This document shows, piece after piece, positions 19,844 to 27,562 of a stretch of 54,407 bases of DNA; the first letter of the stretch is position 1, and every line of letters begins with the position of its first letter. The stretch spans positions 1 to 54,407 of the forward strand of contig CASGAN010000008.1 of assembly GCA_949299455.1 (NCBI GenBank), given 5' to 3'. Made by a program: the position numbers and the translations under genes. The stretch is from an uncultured Oscillospiraceae bacterium (GTDB taxonomy: Bacteria > Bacillota > Clostridia > Oscillospirales > Ruminococcaceae). The notes under the pieces were generated by a model, which did not search any database, was not told where the DNA came from, and was given only the letters and a program-made list of their open reading frames with translations.

Positions 19844-19962
19844 TTCCCCACTGTGTTTCAAGTATATCTGATTTTTCGCTGAAAAGATAGAGACAATCGG
19901 TTTCTTTACTGGACTTTTGTGTTTTTTTCTGAGGGATTGCGCACACATGTACATGACAAAGC

Positions 19963-19996
19963 AAAAACCGGCAGAGCGATGCTCTGCCGGTTTTTT
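19963..19996. terminator. Bidirectional terminator, regulator / membrane protein
   Basis: AAAAACCGGCAGAGC, loop GAT, GCTCTGCCGGTTTTTT: a perfect hairpin with A and T tails between two convergent genes. Confidence 0.92.
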
Positions 19997-20027
19997 ATCT
20001 TTTCATTCAATACGAATCTGCCGCTTT

Positions 20028-21689
20028 TTACGATGCGGATGTCATCGTACTGTTTTCAAACGACACCACTTCCGCGGCCTGCTGTCCCTCGGAAACGAGA
20101 TAGGTCAGCGAAACCGAATCGCCGCTTTGTGTGAGTGCCAGCGCATCCGAAACATCAATCGGCGCCATATACATCTGCGCACCGGTTTCTTTGAGCGTCA
20201 GATAATAAACGGTTTTTCCGTCCCGAACGGTAAAATTGATGCGGGAAACGGTGCCGGTAACGGTTTTCTCCTCTGCCGGTGTTTCCTCTTCGCCGGCGAG
20301 CGGTGTATCCTGTGTATTCGCCATCACCTTTTTATAATCCTCGTATGCTTGTGTCATCGTATCACCAATGCCGACGGTCATATAGTCCGTCACGCTGACA
20401 AAGGTATATTTTTTCACAAGCCGTGCACTGTCTTTGAGCGTCATGAAATACGTCGGATGACCGTCGGCATTCATAATAATCGGGAAGCTTGCATCGTATC
20501 CGAGATCCTGCACTTTACCTTCTGCCGATTTCATTGCGGCCGCCTCGGTTGCACCACCGATGCGGTAAAGCACCGGCTCTTTTGTCACCATATTCACCAT
20601 CATAAAACCGGTTGTGCTTTCGTCTACACCGACACTCGTGATACCGGTGACCAGATAACAGTTTCCTTCATTATAAATGATTGCCGAACCTTCAGATGCC
20701 TGATATTTGTCTTTATTGGAGAAATTGAAAATGCCGTGGACATACTGGCCTTTGTTGTTGATCTGTTCGATGATAAAATTCTCGGGCTGAACACGGTCAA
20801 TCCACTCCGGCACTTCATCCACGCTGTATTTTTTCGTTTCACCAGTCTGTGCATCTACAAGCAGCACACCGTCTGCTTCCGGCAGTGAAAAGCCACAGGT
20901 GTTTTTGTATGTGGTGACAACCCAATACGGACGGCCCGTATCATCGAGTTCAAACGAATAGTCGGTAATACCATCAAACAATCCGCCTTTAAACCGTGCG
21001 GTACGCATCAGATCGTCCATGAAATACGAATCCGGCTGAATTTTAATTTTATAGCTGTCAACATACTGCACGTCTTTCATATCGGTTGCAGACACAACAA
21101 TGTATCCTGCCGCACCGTCCATGTTTGCAAGCCATTTAAAAAATCCCGAGTGATGCAGCGGCACAACCCAGACAAGCTTTCCGTCGACTGTTTGAATGGT
21201 CGGCTCACCCAAAACGACCTGGCTGCCAAGTGATGGTTTTTCACCAAGTTTTTTGTCCGCAAGCGTCTGTGCAAGCTCTCTATCCACAACAGGAATCTGG
21301 TTTAAATCCACCGTTTGAATCTCGGAGGTAAACTCTTTGACCTCCGGTTCTTTCATCTGGTCACGATAGCTTCCCCAGAAAAACAGCGGATTAAAGATCA
21401 AATACACCAGGATATAGACACCCCACAAAACGGCTAAAATCCCAACCACCCATTTGAGCGGAAATCCATCAAAATCAAACGAAACACCTTTTCCGTCTTT
21501 CACTTCCGCAATCGGATTTTTAAACTTGAGCACAGCAACACCGACCACAGCCGCTGTCAGAAGCACCAGCCAAAACATGGCACCCTCTGCATACAGAGGA
21601 TTCAAATTCGGCGCAGCAAAGAAAATATATGCCAGCAGCAAAACGATCACCGCAGCAATTCCCAATACCAAGCGTTTTGTTTTTTTCAT
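20028..21689 (-). CDS. Membrane protein of unknown function (three spans plus large soluble part)
   Basis: A 553-residue protein I cannot assign to a named family. Three hydrophobic spans are visible at about residues 7-28, 36-54 and 80-108 (the last with WVVGILAVLWGVYILVYL). After SYRDQMKEPEV comes a long soluble region with repeated blocks of the form VDGKLVWVVPL, GRPYWVVTTY and HPTYFMTLKD, each near a TGETKKY-like turn. These resemble PepSY-like or propeptide-like repeats. A C-terminal segment (TVTGTVSRINFTVRDGKTVYYL) looks like a small beta-barrel. It is last in the SGNH-DUF4358 operon, so a cell-envelope role is likely. GGAG lies 9 bases before the ATG. Confidence 0.8.
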   Translation of the reverse strand: MKKTKRLVLGIAAVIVLLLAYIFFAAPNLNPLYAEGAMFWLVLLTAAVVGVAVLKFKNPIAEVKDGKGVSFDFDGFPLKWVVGILAVLWGVYILVYLIFNPLFFWGSYRDQMKEPEVKEFTSEIQTVDLNQIPVVDRELAQTLADKKLGEKPSLGSQVVLGEPTIQTVDGKLVWVVPLHHSGFFKWLANMDGAAGYIVVSATDMKDVQYVDSYKIKIQPDSYFMDDLMRTARFKGGLFDGITDYSFELDDTGRPYWVVTTYKNTCGFSLPEADGVLLVDAQTGETKKYSVDEVPEWIDRVQPENFIIEQINNKGQYVHGIFNFSNKDKYQASEGSAIIYNEGNCYLVTGITSVGVDESTTGFMMVNMVTKEPVLYRIGGATEAAAMKSAEGKVQDLGYDASFPIIMNADGHPTYFMTLKDSARLVKKYTFVSVTDYMTVGIGDTMTQAYEDYKKVMANTQDTPLAGEEETPAEEKTVTGTVSRINFTVRDGKTVYYLTLKETGAQMYMAPIDVSDALALTQSGDSVSLTYLVSEGQQAAEVVSFENSTMTSAS

Positions 21690-21769
21690 CTCTCATGTCT
21701 CCCTTTTTAAAGCAGATACAAGGAAACAGCACAGAGTTCTGTGCTGTTTTGCGTCTTTGCAGCAAAGCA

Positions 21770-22111
21770 TCATGCTGCATAATTGTTATAAATAAAAATA
21801 AGCCCTAAAATCACTGTAAAACCGCCGCAAGTCAGCAGATATGCCGCTCTTGTGCGTACGCGCGCAAACCGGACCGAAAAAATGCCGAGCAGTGAAACTG
21901 CGATTGCCAGACACAGCACATCAATTCCCGTTTTTGCCGTTGCAGTCAGCGGGAAACGAATCAAATCCGGAATTAAGTTTGTCAGAAAATGTCCTGCGGG
22001 CAAAATCATCAGCGGTGCAATCTGCACGGCATGCTCTTTTCGTTTTGCGCGCAGAAACACCACCTCGATGATAAACAGGATCAATAGAATGGCAAGCGAT
22101 TCAACTACCAT
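21770..22111 (-). CDS. Small integral membrane protein, unknown
   Basis: 113 residues with three or four hydrophobic spans (MVVESLAILLILFIIEVVFL, a middle span after FPLTATAKTGID, and TCGGFTVILGLIFIY at the end) and basic loops (RAKRKEH, RFARVRTR). I do not recognise the family. GGAAAGGCGG precedes the ATG, and it lies 24 bases after the DUF4358 gene in the same operon. Confidence 0.75.
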   Translation of the reverse strand: MVVESLAILLILFIIEVVFLRAKRKEHAVQIAPLMILPAGHFLTNLIPDLIRFPLTATAKTGIDVLCLAIAVSLLGIFSVRFARVRTRAAYLLTCGGFTVILGLIFIYNNYAA

Positions 22112-22135
22112 GATGTCCGCCTTTCCAGAGATTTT

Positions 22136-22603
22136 TTAAAAAGCGTTCGTTAAAATCTCTTTTGCTTTTGCGTTGTCATTTGTTGCAGCGTAATACACAT
22201 ACGGACCTTTGACACCCACGACTGCTGTAGTCAGTTTTTCCATTTCGTCCGGGGTGTAGTTCTGTGCCGTTTCTGCAATACCGTCACGGCGTGTTTCAGC
22301 CATTTTTTTGACTTCTTCTGCTTTTGATTCGTCGTTTAATTTAATCAGTACAACTTCATCGGCAGTAAAGCCGCTGCCTGCTGTGATAAACTGCATTTCT
22401 GCAACATCTTCCGGTGCAAGATCATATCCGTACATCGGCAGATCTGCAACTTTAATCTCTGCCATTTCCGGGAACTCAACCGCCGCGCGGATTTCCCCGA
22501 TGACATCCGAAAGATTCGGATTTTTTGCTTCAGTGTTCGACGAACAAGCTGCTGATGCGAGCAGCAGTACCAAACACATCATTCCTGCTAAAAACTTTCT
22601 CAT
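22136..22603 (-). CDS. DUF4358 lipoprotein
   Basis: 155 residues. A lipoprotein signal peptide ends in LLLASAACSSN, so Cys20 should be lipidated and the protein held on the outer face of the membrane. The mature part has PEMAEIKVADLPMYGYDL and DEVVLIKLNDESKAEEVKK, matching the DUF4358 family of clostridial lipoproteins of unknown function. These are often found next to SGNH or acyltransferase genes, and here the SGNH gene is directly upstream. AAAGGAGT precedes the ATG. Confidence 0.85.
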   Translation of the reverse strand: MRKFLAGMMCLVLLLASAACSSNTEAKNPNLSDVIGEIRAAVEFPEMAEIKVADLPMYGYDLAPEDVAEMQFITAGSGFTADEVVLIKLNDESKAEEVKKMAETRRDGIAETAQNYTPDEMEKLTTAVVGVKGPYVYYAATNDNAKAKEILTNAF

Positions 22604-22627
22604 TTTTCATACTCCTTTGTTTTTGTG

Positions 22628-23566
22628 TTATTCAACAATTTTGTCGGTATATCCATCCGGCCCCACCGTATGGGTCAGATAATACTCATACATCGCCTTG
22701 TGTCCGTTGCTTTTTAAGTGCATGCCGTCGCCTGCATCATAATCAGCAATCAAATGACCTGTATCATCCATGAGCACTTCCTGCACATTCAAATAATACA
22801 AGCCTTTTTCCTGTGCCATCGCATAGAGTTTATCGTTAAAATCGTTGATTTTCTCAGTGGTAAAGCTGTCGCGGATATATTTCGATGTTGCTGTAATCGG
22901 CGTCACCGATTCAACAAAAATCATTGCATCCGGATATTTTTGCTTAAGCTGATCGATAAATTGGCTGTAATATTTGATGTGTGCTTCATTGGAAAGTCCG
23001 GGAATACCGTTTGCACCGATCAAAATATAGATTTTGTCGGGATTCGGAATTCGCTCGTCAATCGCCTGGAGCACCGGTTTCTTTTCACTGCCGGTTGTTC
23101 GGTAAACAGGATCACCGTTTAACAAATTAAGAATATTGACACTTTGTTCCGCCAATACGTTCTGCGTCGGCAGTACACCATATGCACGCAGACCCACAGA
23201 GATCGAGTCACCGATAAAAATCGCATTTTCAAAATACGAATCGGACGCTGCCGGTGATTTTGGAACGAGCGTTTCAACTTTCACACGTTTCGTTTCATAT
23301 TGTTCATTTCCTGTCGTCTGCGAAAACGCAACCGCAACGGCTGCACTGTCGCCAAGCACCGGAAAATCTTTTGCTTTTTGAAACATGGTGTCGACCTCCA
23401 GCGCAAACGTGTTCACGTTCGGTCTTGAAAGGTCAGAGAATAAAAATGCCAAAAAAAATGATGCCAAAACTGCAATGAGCGCCACAATCGATCCAAGCAA
23501 AATTAAAAACGGTGCATAACTTGGTCGTTTCGGACGGACAACGCGCCTTTGCACAGTGCCTTTCAT
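22628..23566 (-). CDS. Membrane-anchored SGNH/GDSL hydrolase
   Basis: 312 residues. A basic N-terminus and one span (about residues 17-44, LILLGSIVALIAVLASFFLAFLF region) anchor an extracellular esterase-like domain. The block I motif is AIFIGDSISVGLRAYG with the nucleophile Ser, block III is ILIGANGIPG, and the Asp/His pair is in DAGDGMHLKSNGH. Such enzymes deacylate or acylate cell-surface glycans. A start at 23647 is open, but GGAGGTG at 23571-23577 marks the ATG at 23566. It leads a four-gene envelope operon. Confidence 0.88.
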   Translation of the reverse strand: MKGTVQRRVVRPKRPSYAPFLILLGSIVALIAVLASFFLAFLFSDLSRPNVNTFALEVDTMFQKAKDFPVLGDSAAVAVAFSQTTGNEQYETKRVKVETLVPKSPAASDSYFENAIFIGDSISVGLRAYGVLPTQNVLAEQSVNILNLLNGDPVYRTTGSEKKPVLQAIDERIPNPDKIYILIGANGIPGLSNEAHIKYYSQFIDQLKQKYPDAMIFVESVTPITATSKYIRDSFTTEKINDFNDKLYAMAQEKGLYYLNVQEVLMDDTGHLIADYDAGDGMHLKSNGHKAMYEYYLTHTVGPDGYTDKIVE

Positions 23567-23693
23567 CGCACACCTCCACCCATACGCAAAGAACCTGCCT
23601 CTGCTTTTCATATCCCTTATTATAATATATCCCAATTTAAAACACAAACAAAATTTTATGAACAGAAGTTACAAATTCGTTACATCCCCGCAC

Positions 23694-23728
23694 AAAAAAG
23701 CACCTGCGAACCATCGCAGATGCTTTTT
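23694..23728. terminator. Terminator after the DUF1893 gene
   Basis: AAAAAAGCACCTGCGA, loop ACCA, TCGCAGATGCTTTTT. On the minus strand it ends the aldo/keto reductase-ECF-DUF1893 transcript before the SGNH operon begins. Confidence 0.9.
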
Positions 23729-23733
23729 CTTTG

Positions 23734-24162
23734 TTATCGGTTTGCCATCAGACGTGCAATCGTTTGTTCCAATGCATCAAATGCTTCCTGTGCATCGGTG
23801 AGTGACTGCACCGTTTCTTCCATCGGGCACATACCGTCGCCGGTGCGGTTTTTGATATACGGCACTTTTTCACAGTATCCGTAGGAAATGCCGGCTTGTT
23901 TTAAAAACTGTTCTGCCGACTCGCTCATCACAGCACCGAACACCTCCTGCACACCGCTGGCAGCAAGCAGCATCGCCGCCGCTTTTCCGATCACCCGGTC
24001 CGCGACAACCGCTCCTTCAAAAAACGAACGATCCTCCCGCAGTTTGATCATCAGCGGCTTAATGCCGAACAATGTCGATTCATAAAGGCCCGCTTTTGTC
24101 TGTGCCACACAGCGCAGATCGTTTGCGTACAGCCGTGTCACGACTTCATTTCGCGTTGACAA
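23734..24162 (-). CDS. DUF1893 domain protein
   Basis: About 142 residues of the DUF1893 family, which has a cytidine-deaminase-like fold and no proven function. Visible are LRCVAQTKAGLYESTLFGIKPL, AVVADRVIGKAAAMLLAASGV and GISYGYCEKVPYIKNRTGDG. The TTG at 24168 is only 2 bases from GGAGG; the TTG at 24162 is 8 bases away and is chosen. It overlaps the end of the ECF S-component gene by 17 bases, so the two are translationally coupled and probably work together. Confidence 0.83.
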   Translation of the reverse strand: MSTRNEVVTRLYANDLRCVAQTKAGLYESTLFGIKPLMIKLREDRSFFEGAVVADRVIGKAAAMLLAASGVQEVFGAVMSESAEQFLKQAGISYGYCEKVPYIKNRTGDGMCPMEETVQSLTDAQEAFDALEQTIARLMANR

Positions 24163-24676
24163 GGACAAGGCCTCCTTTTTTCAGCGCCATCATCACAAGC
24201 GGAATTGCCACAAACTGCAGGACAACGCCCGGCAGTCCTGTCGCCAATCCGGTCAAAAACGCGGTCATATTCGCAAACGGCGGTGCAAACGAAAGAATCT
24301 GCACAGCAACCACAAGCGACAGTCCGTACACTGCACGTCCGCACAAAATCGTGATCGCAAGATTTAAGTAAGTATTTGTATTCCGTTTTGCCAACAGGCC
24401 GGACACCACTGCATAGACGAGCAGTTCAATGACCATAAAGTAAAGCATCGGGACCGGCGGCATTCCTGTGATCATCGAGCTTAACAGCGGCACGATGACT
24501 GCCACACCGGCACCCCACAGCGGACCGATCAGCATACCTGCGAGAATCACCGGAATATGCATCGGCAAAAATGTCTGCCCTGCCGACTGTCCGAAAATAT
24601 GAAAAGCTTGCGGCAGAATCACACCGATTGCAATGAGAAGTCCGCCATATACCATACGTTTTACATTTTGATTCAT
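24146..24676 (-). CDS. ECF transporter substrate-binding (S) component
   Basis: A 176-residue protein with about six spans: LLIAIGVILPQAFHIFG, FLPMHIPVILAGMLIGPLWG, and later YLNLAITILCGRAVYG. The pattern matches S components of energy-coupling-factor vitamin importers, which dock onto a shared AAT module encoded elsewhere. The substrate cannot be read from the sequence. It lies between an Fe-S aldo/keto reductase and DUF1893 in one operon. Confidence 0.85.
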   Translation of the reverse strand: MNQNVKRMVYGGLLIAIGVILPQAFHIFGQSAGQTFLPMHIPVILAGMLIGPLWGAGVAVIVPLLSSMITGMPPVPMLYFMVIELLVYAVVSGLLAKRNTNTYLNLAITILCGRAVYGLSLVVAVQILSFAPPFANMTAFLTGLATGLPGVVLQFVAIPLVMMALKKGGLVLVNAK

Positions 24677-24688
24677 AGAATACTCCTT

Positions 24689-25810
24689 TTATTTTGATGC
24701 GATAGATGCAATTTCGCGCAAACGCTCGATAATCGGCAGATGCTGCGTGCAAAGGGTTTCACATTTGCCACATGCCACACACTGACCTGCCTGCTCGATC
24801 GGGACACCCCAGTGACCCGACAGACGTGCTGCAATTTCATCTTCGTTTCCGCTCAGCAGCTTTTGATTGTAAGAATCCATAAATTTCGGAATCTCGATAC
24901 CTTTCGGACAGTGATTGCAGTAACCGCAGCTGGTGCACAGATTATTGAGTCCCATGCCTTTTCCTTCATACAGTTTGACAATCTCTCTTGCCGGGCGCTC
25001 TTCAAGGCCTTCGACTGCTTTGACTGCGTCATCAACATGTGCTTTTGTCGTACATCCTGCCAATGTGATGGTGATTTCCTTATGTGATGCCACAAACCGA
25101 AGTGCCGCCTGCGCAACAGTCAGATCGGTTCCCTCTGTCAAATAGGAGAATGTATTCGGGTTCTGCGGAATGAGTCCCCCGCCCAGCGGATTCATGACAA
25201 CAACACCCATACCGTTTTGGTGTGCCGCTTCAATGCCGCTCTGACGGAACCGATAATTGAGCGCATTGTAACCGATGAGCATGCCTTTGAATTTTCCTGT
25301 TTCGACAACGGTTTCGATGTCTGCACCCTGCAAATGCGCAGAAAAGACGATGTTTTTAATCAGTCCCTCGCGTTTTGCCTCTTCAAAGAACGGATACAAT
25401 GCATTGCACTGCTCCTCATATGCATCAAGATTCAGCACACACCACAGATGATAAAAATCGAGATGATCGGTTTTCAGTCTGGAAAGCGACAGTTCCAGAC
25501 GGCGGCGGAACGTATCACGCGTAATGTTTTTATCGATTGCACGCATTGCGTTGAAGTTTGTCTTGCTCGACAGATAATATTTGTCACGCGGAAGCTGAGA
25601 AAGCGCCATACCGGTAATTTCCTCACTTTTATCCTGACAGTAAAACGGTGCGGTATCAAAATAGTTGATACCTTTTTCAAATGCGTACAGCGGCACTTCT
25701 GCACATTCAGAAAGGCGTCCTGCCGAAATCAATGCATCGTCATACCGCATGGTACCAAGACCCACTGCCGACACTTTCATGTCTGTGTTGCCGTATTGCT
25801 TATAATACAT
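24689..25810 (-). CDS. Aldo/keto reductase with C-terminal 4Fe-4S clusters
   Basis: 373 residues. The N-terminal barrel is an aldo/keto reductase: VSAVGLGTMRYDD, NYFDTAPFYCQDKSEE with the catalytic Tyr region, and LDFYHLWCVLN. The C-terminal part has two iron-sulfur motifs, CTSCGYCNHCPKG and CVACGKCETLC. This architecture is common in anaerobic clostridia and suggests electron transfer with ferredoxin. The ATG at 25816 is 3 bases from AAGGAG, while the ATG at 25810 is 9 bases away and preferred. It is first in an operon with the ECF S component and DUF1893; the substrate is unknown. Confidence 0.92.
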   Translation of the reverse strand: MYYKQYGNTDMKVSAVGLGTMRYDDALISAGRLSECAEVPLYAFEKGINYFDTAPFYCQDKSEEITGMALSQLPRDKYYLSSKTNFNAMRAIDKNITRDTFRRRLELSLSRLKTDHLDFYHLWCVLNLDAYEEQCNALYPFFEEAKREGLIKNIVFSAHLQGADIETVVETGKFKGMLIGYNALNYRFRQSGIEAAHQNGMGVVVMNPLGGGLIPQNPNTFSYLTEGTDLTVAQAALRFVASHKEITITLAGCTTKAHVDDAVKAVEGLEERPAREIVKLYEGKGMGLNNLCTSCGYCNHCPKGIEIPKFMDSYNQKLLSGNEDEIAARLSGHWGVPIEQAGQCVACGKCETLCTQHLPIIERLREIASIASK

Positions 25811-25842
25811 ATCCATACACTCCTTCTTCTTTACTTGTTTTC

Positions 25843-25871
25843 ATCATACAGGATTTTTTTTTAAAAAGCAA
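25843..25871 (-). promoter_or_regulatory. Promoter of the aldo/keto reductase operon
   Basis: Minus strand TTGCTT (25866-25871), 17-base spacer, TATGAT (25843-25848), about 30 bases before the start. Confidence 0.75.
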
Positions 25872-25939
25872 GACGTGCGATCATGTGTCCGGTTTGGAAA
25901 AAATAACGAAAGAAAACGGGTGATATTTTTTTTGATTTA

Positions 25940-25948
25940 TGGTATAAT
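25940..25948 (+). promoter_or_regulatory. Extended -10 promoter of uppP
   Basis: TGGTATAAT on the plus strand, a TGn-extended -10 with no good -35, 54 bases before the uppP start. Confidence 0.6.
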
Positions 25949-26002
25949 CAATCAAGCGCAGTTAAGCGGAATTTTTTCAGATATTTTTAAGGAGGACTGC
26001 CA

Positions 26003-26839
26003 ATGTTTCTGCTCGAGTTATTAAAAACCGTTTTGCTCGGCATTGTCGAAGGCATCACCGAATGGCTCCCGATCAGCAGTACCGGACACATGATACTATT
26101 TGATGAATTTATCAAGCTGAACGTCTCAGACGCGTTCAAAGAGATGTTTATGGTTGTCATTCAGCTCGGTGCAATTTTAGCGGTTGTGTGGCTGTATTTC
26201 AACAAATTAAATCCGTTTTCGAAAAAGAAAACACCACAAAAACGCCGTGAAACCTGGTCACTTTGGGGAAAGGTTCTTGTGGGAAGCATTCCGGCGGCAA
26301 TCATCGGTCTGCTGCTTGATGACTGGCTGGACTCCATGTTTTATAACTACCAGACAGTTGCTGTAACACTCATTTTGTACGGCATTTTGTTCATCGTCAT
26401 TGAACGGTATAACCGTTCCCGAAAACCGGCGATTCAAACGCTCGACCAGTTAAATTACAAAACAGCACTGCTGATCGGCGTATTCCAGATGCTCGCACTC
26501 ATCCCGGGTACTTCCCGTTCGGGTGCAACGATTGTCGGCGCCATCTTGATCGGCACTTCGAGAAGTGTTGCAGCAGAATACACCTTCTTCCTGGCGATCC
26601 CTGCAATGCTCGGTGCAAGCGGCTTAAAGCTCTTAAAATTCTTTATGGAAACCGGCTTTGGCATGGGCGCACAGGAAATCATCATCCTGCTTTTAGGCAT
26701 GGCTGTTGCATTCATTGTATCCGTCATCGCCATCAAGTTCCTGATGCGTTATATCAAAAAGCACGACTTCACAGTCTTTGGATATTACCGTATTGTGCTC
26801 GGACTGTTGGTGCTCGGATACTTTTTGCTGGTTCGCTAA
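26003..26839 (+). CDS. uppP: Undecaprenyl-diphosphatase
   Basis: UppP (BacA) removes a phosphate from undecaprenyl diphosphate at the membrane, recycling the lipid carrier for peptidoglycan; overexpression of this family gives bacitracin resistance. The 278-residue protein has about eight spans and both signature loops: [15 protein letters not shown] near the N-terminus with the catalytic Glu region, and [15 protein letters not shown] in the second half. AAGGAGG is 7 bases before the ATG. It is a single gene closed by a strong terminator. Confidence 0.97.
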   Translation: MFLLELLKTVLLGIVEGITEWLPISSTGHMILFDEFIKLNVSDAFKEMFMVVIQLGAILAVVWLYFNKLNPFSKKKTPQKRRETWSLWGKVLVGSIPAAIIGLLLDDWLDSMFYNYQTVAVTLILYGILFIVIERYNRSRKPAIQTLDQLNYKTALLIGVFQMLALIPGTSRSGATIVGAILIGTSRSVAAEYTFFLAIPAMLGASGLKLLKFFMETGFGMGAQEIIILLLGMAVAFIVSVIAIKFLMRYIKKHDFTVFGYYRIVLGLLVLGYFLLVR

Positions 26840-26852
26840 GGAAGTGTACGAT

Positions 26853-26891
26853 AAAAAAACAGGTGCATGAAAAAACATGCACCTGTTTTTT
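26853..26891. terminator. Bidirectional terminator, uppP / flavodoxin-like gene
   Basis: AAAACAGGTGCATG, loop of six A, CATGCACCTGTTTT, with A and T tails; between two convergent genes. Confidence 0.93.
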
Positions 26892-26894
26892 GTT

Positions 26895-27395
26895 TTATAC
26901 AGGACGAACCGACAGCACCGCATTCCGACAGCGGTTTAAATCCGCTTCATTCGGATGGGAAAGCGCCTCGTCAAAATTACGAAGAAACGTTTGCTTTTGT
27001 GGACTTTCCGGCATTGCTTCGTACCTGCGGCGAACACTTTCCGGCATTTTTCCCTGGCACATATATGTTCCCACCACCTGTGCAGACGGATTGATTTGTT
27101 CTGCAACGCGCGATATAATCTGTGCAAAATAGTCTTCCGCTCCGCCGAATCCGGCTGTACCGAACAAAAAGATCTTCTGTGTTGTGATCTGCTTTAAAAA
27201 AGCGGCAATATTCTCGTCGCATGTTCCTTTGTCTGTCCAGAAGCCCACATAAATATATTGTGCATCCAGTGCTTTCTCGCTGGGTTCTCCAAAGTAAACC
27301 ACATCCTGCCCTGCAAGCAGTGCATGAATCTCGTCTGCCAGCAGACGTGTATTTCCCGTGCGGCTGCTGTATACAATGGCATACTTCATTGACAT
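26895..27395 (-). CDS. Flavodoxin-family protein (BilS-like)
   Basis: 166 residues with the FMN phosphate loop YSSRTGNTRLLADEI at the start, then YIYVGFWTDKGTCDENIAAF and IFLFGTAGFGGAEDYF, the isoalloxazine-side loops of flavodoxins. The C-terminal third, with GTYMCQGKMPESVRRRYEAM, is an extension seen in the subgroup of clostridial flavodoxins that includes BilS, the partner of bilirubin reductase. No bilR gene is visible, so the bilirubin link is only a family resemblance. It acts as a single-electron carrier or flavin reductase in the cytoplasm. Its own leader has a perfect 22-base palindrome. Confidence 0.82.
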   Translation of the reverse strand: MSMKYAIVYSSRTGNTRLLADEIHALLAGQDVVYFGEPSEKALDAQYIYVGFWTDKGTCDENIAAFLKQITTQKIFLFGTAGFGGAEDYFAQIISRVAEQINPSAQVVGTYMCQGKMPESVRRRYEAMPESPQKQTFLRNFDEALSHPNEADLNRCRNAVLSVRPV

Positions 27396-27410
27396 ATACT
27401 TCTCTCCTTT

Positions 27411-27432
27411 CTGTTATGCCTCGGCATAACAG
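27411..27432. promoter_or_regulatory. Perfect palindromic operator of the flavodoxin-like gene
   Basis: CTGTTATGCC, centre TC, GGCATAACAG: 10-base arms without mismatch. It lies 16 bases before the ATG and just after a likely minus-strand -10 (TATACA/TACAAT at about 27435-27442), so a bound repressor would block initiation. It lacks a T tail and is too tight for a hairpin loop, which favours a DNA site. Confidence 0.65.
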
Positions 27433-27530
27433 TGATTGTATAACATGATTGTAGCAAACTTTGTGCCGCGAAATATCAACTTTTTTCGGTCATTTTTTAG
27501 TATATTTTTTTAACACGCTGTCGTTTAAAC

Positions 27531-27561
27531 AAAAAAGCAGCATCAAAGATGCTGCTTTTTT
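27531..27561. terminator. Terminator after the carboxypeptidase-like gene
   Basis: AAAAAAGCAGCATC, loop AAA, GATGCTGCTTTTTT, immediately after the stop of the minus-strand gene at 27563. Confidence 0.93.
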
Positions 27562-27562
27562 A

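Noticed and set aside
26895-27395. Firm naming as bilS
   Set aside because: Only family resemblance is visible and no bilR lies in the window.
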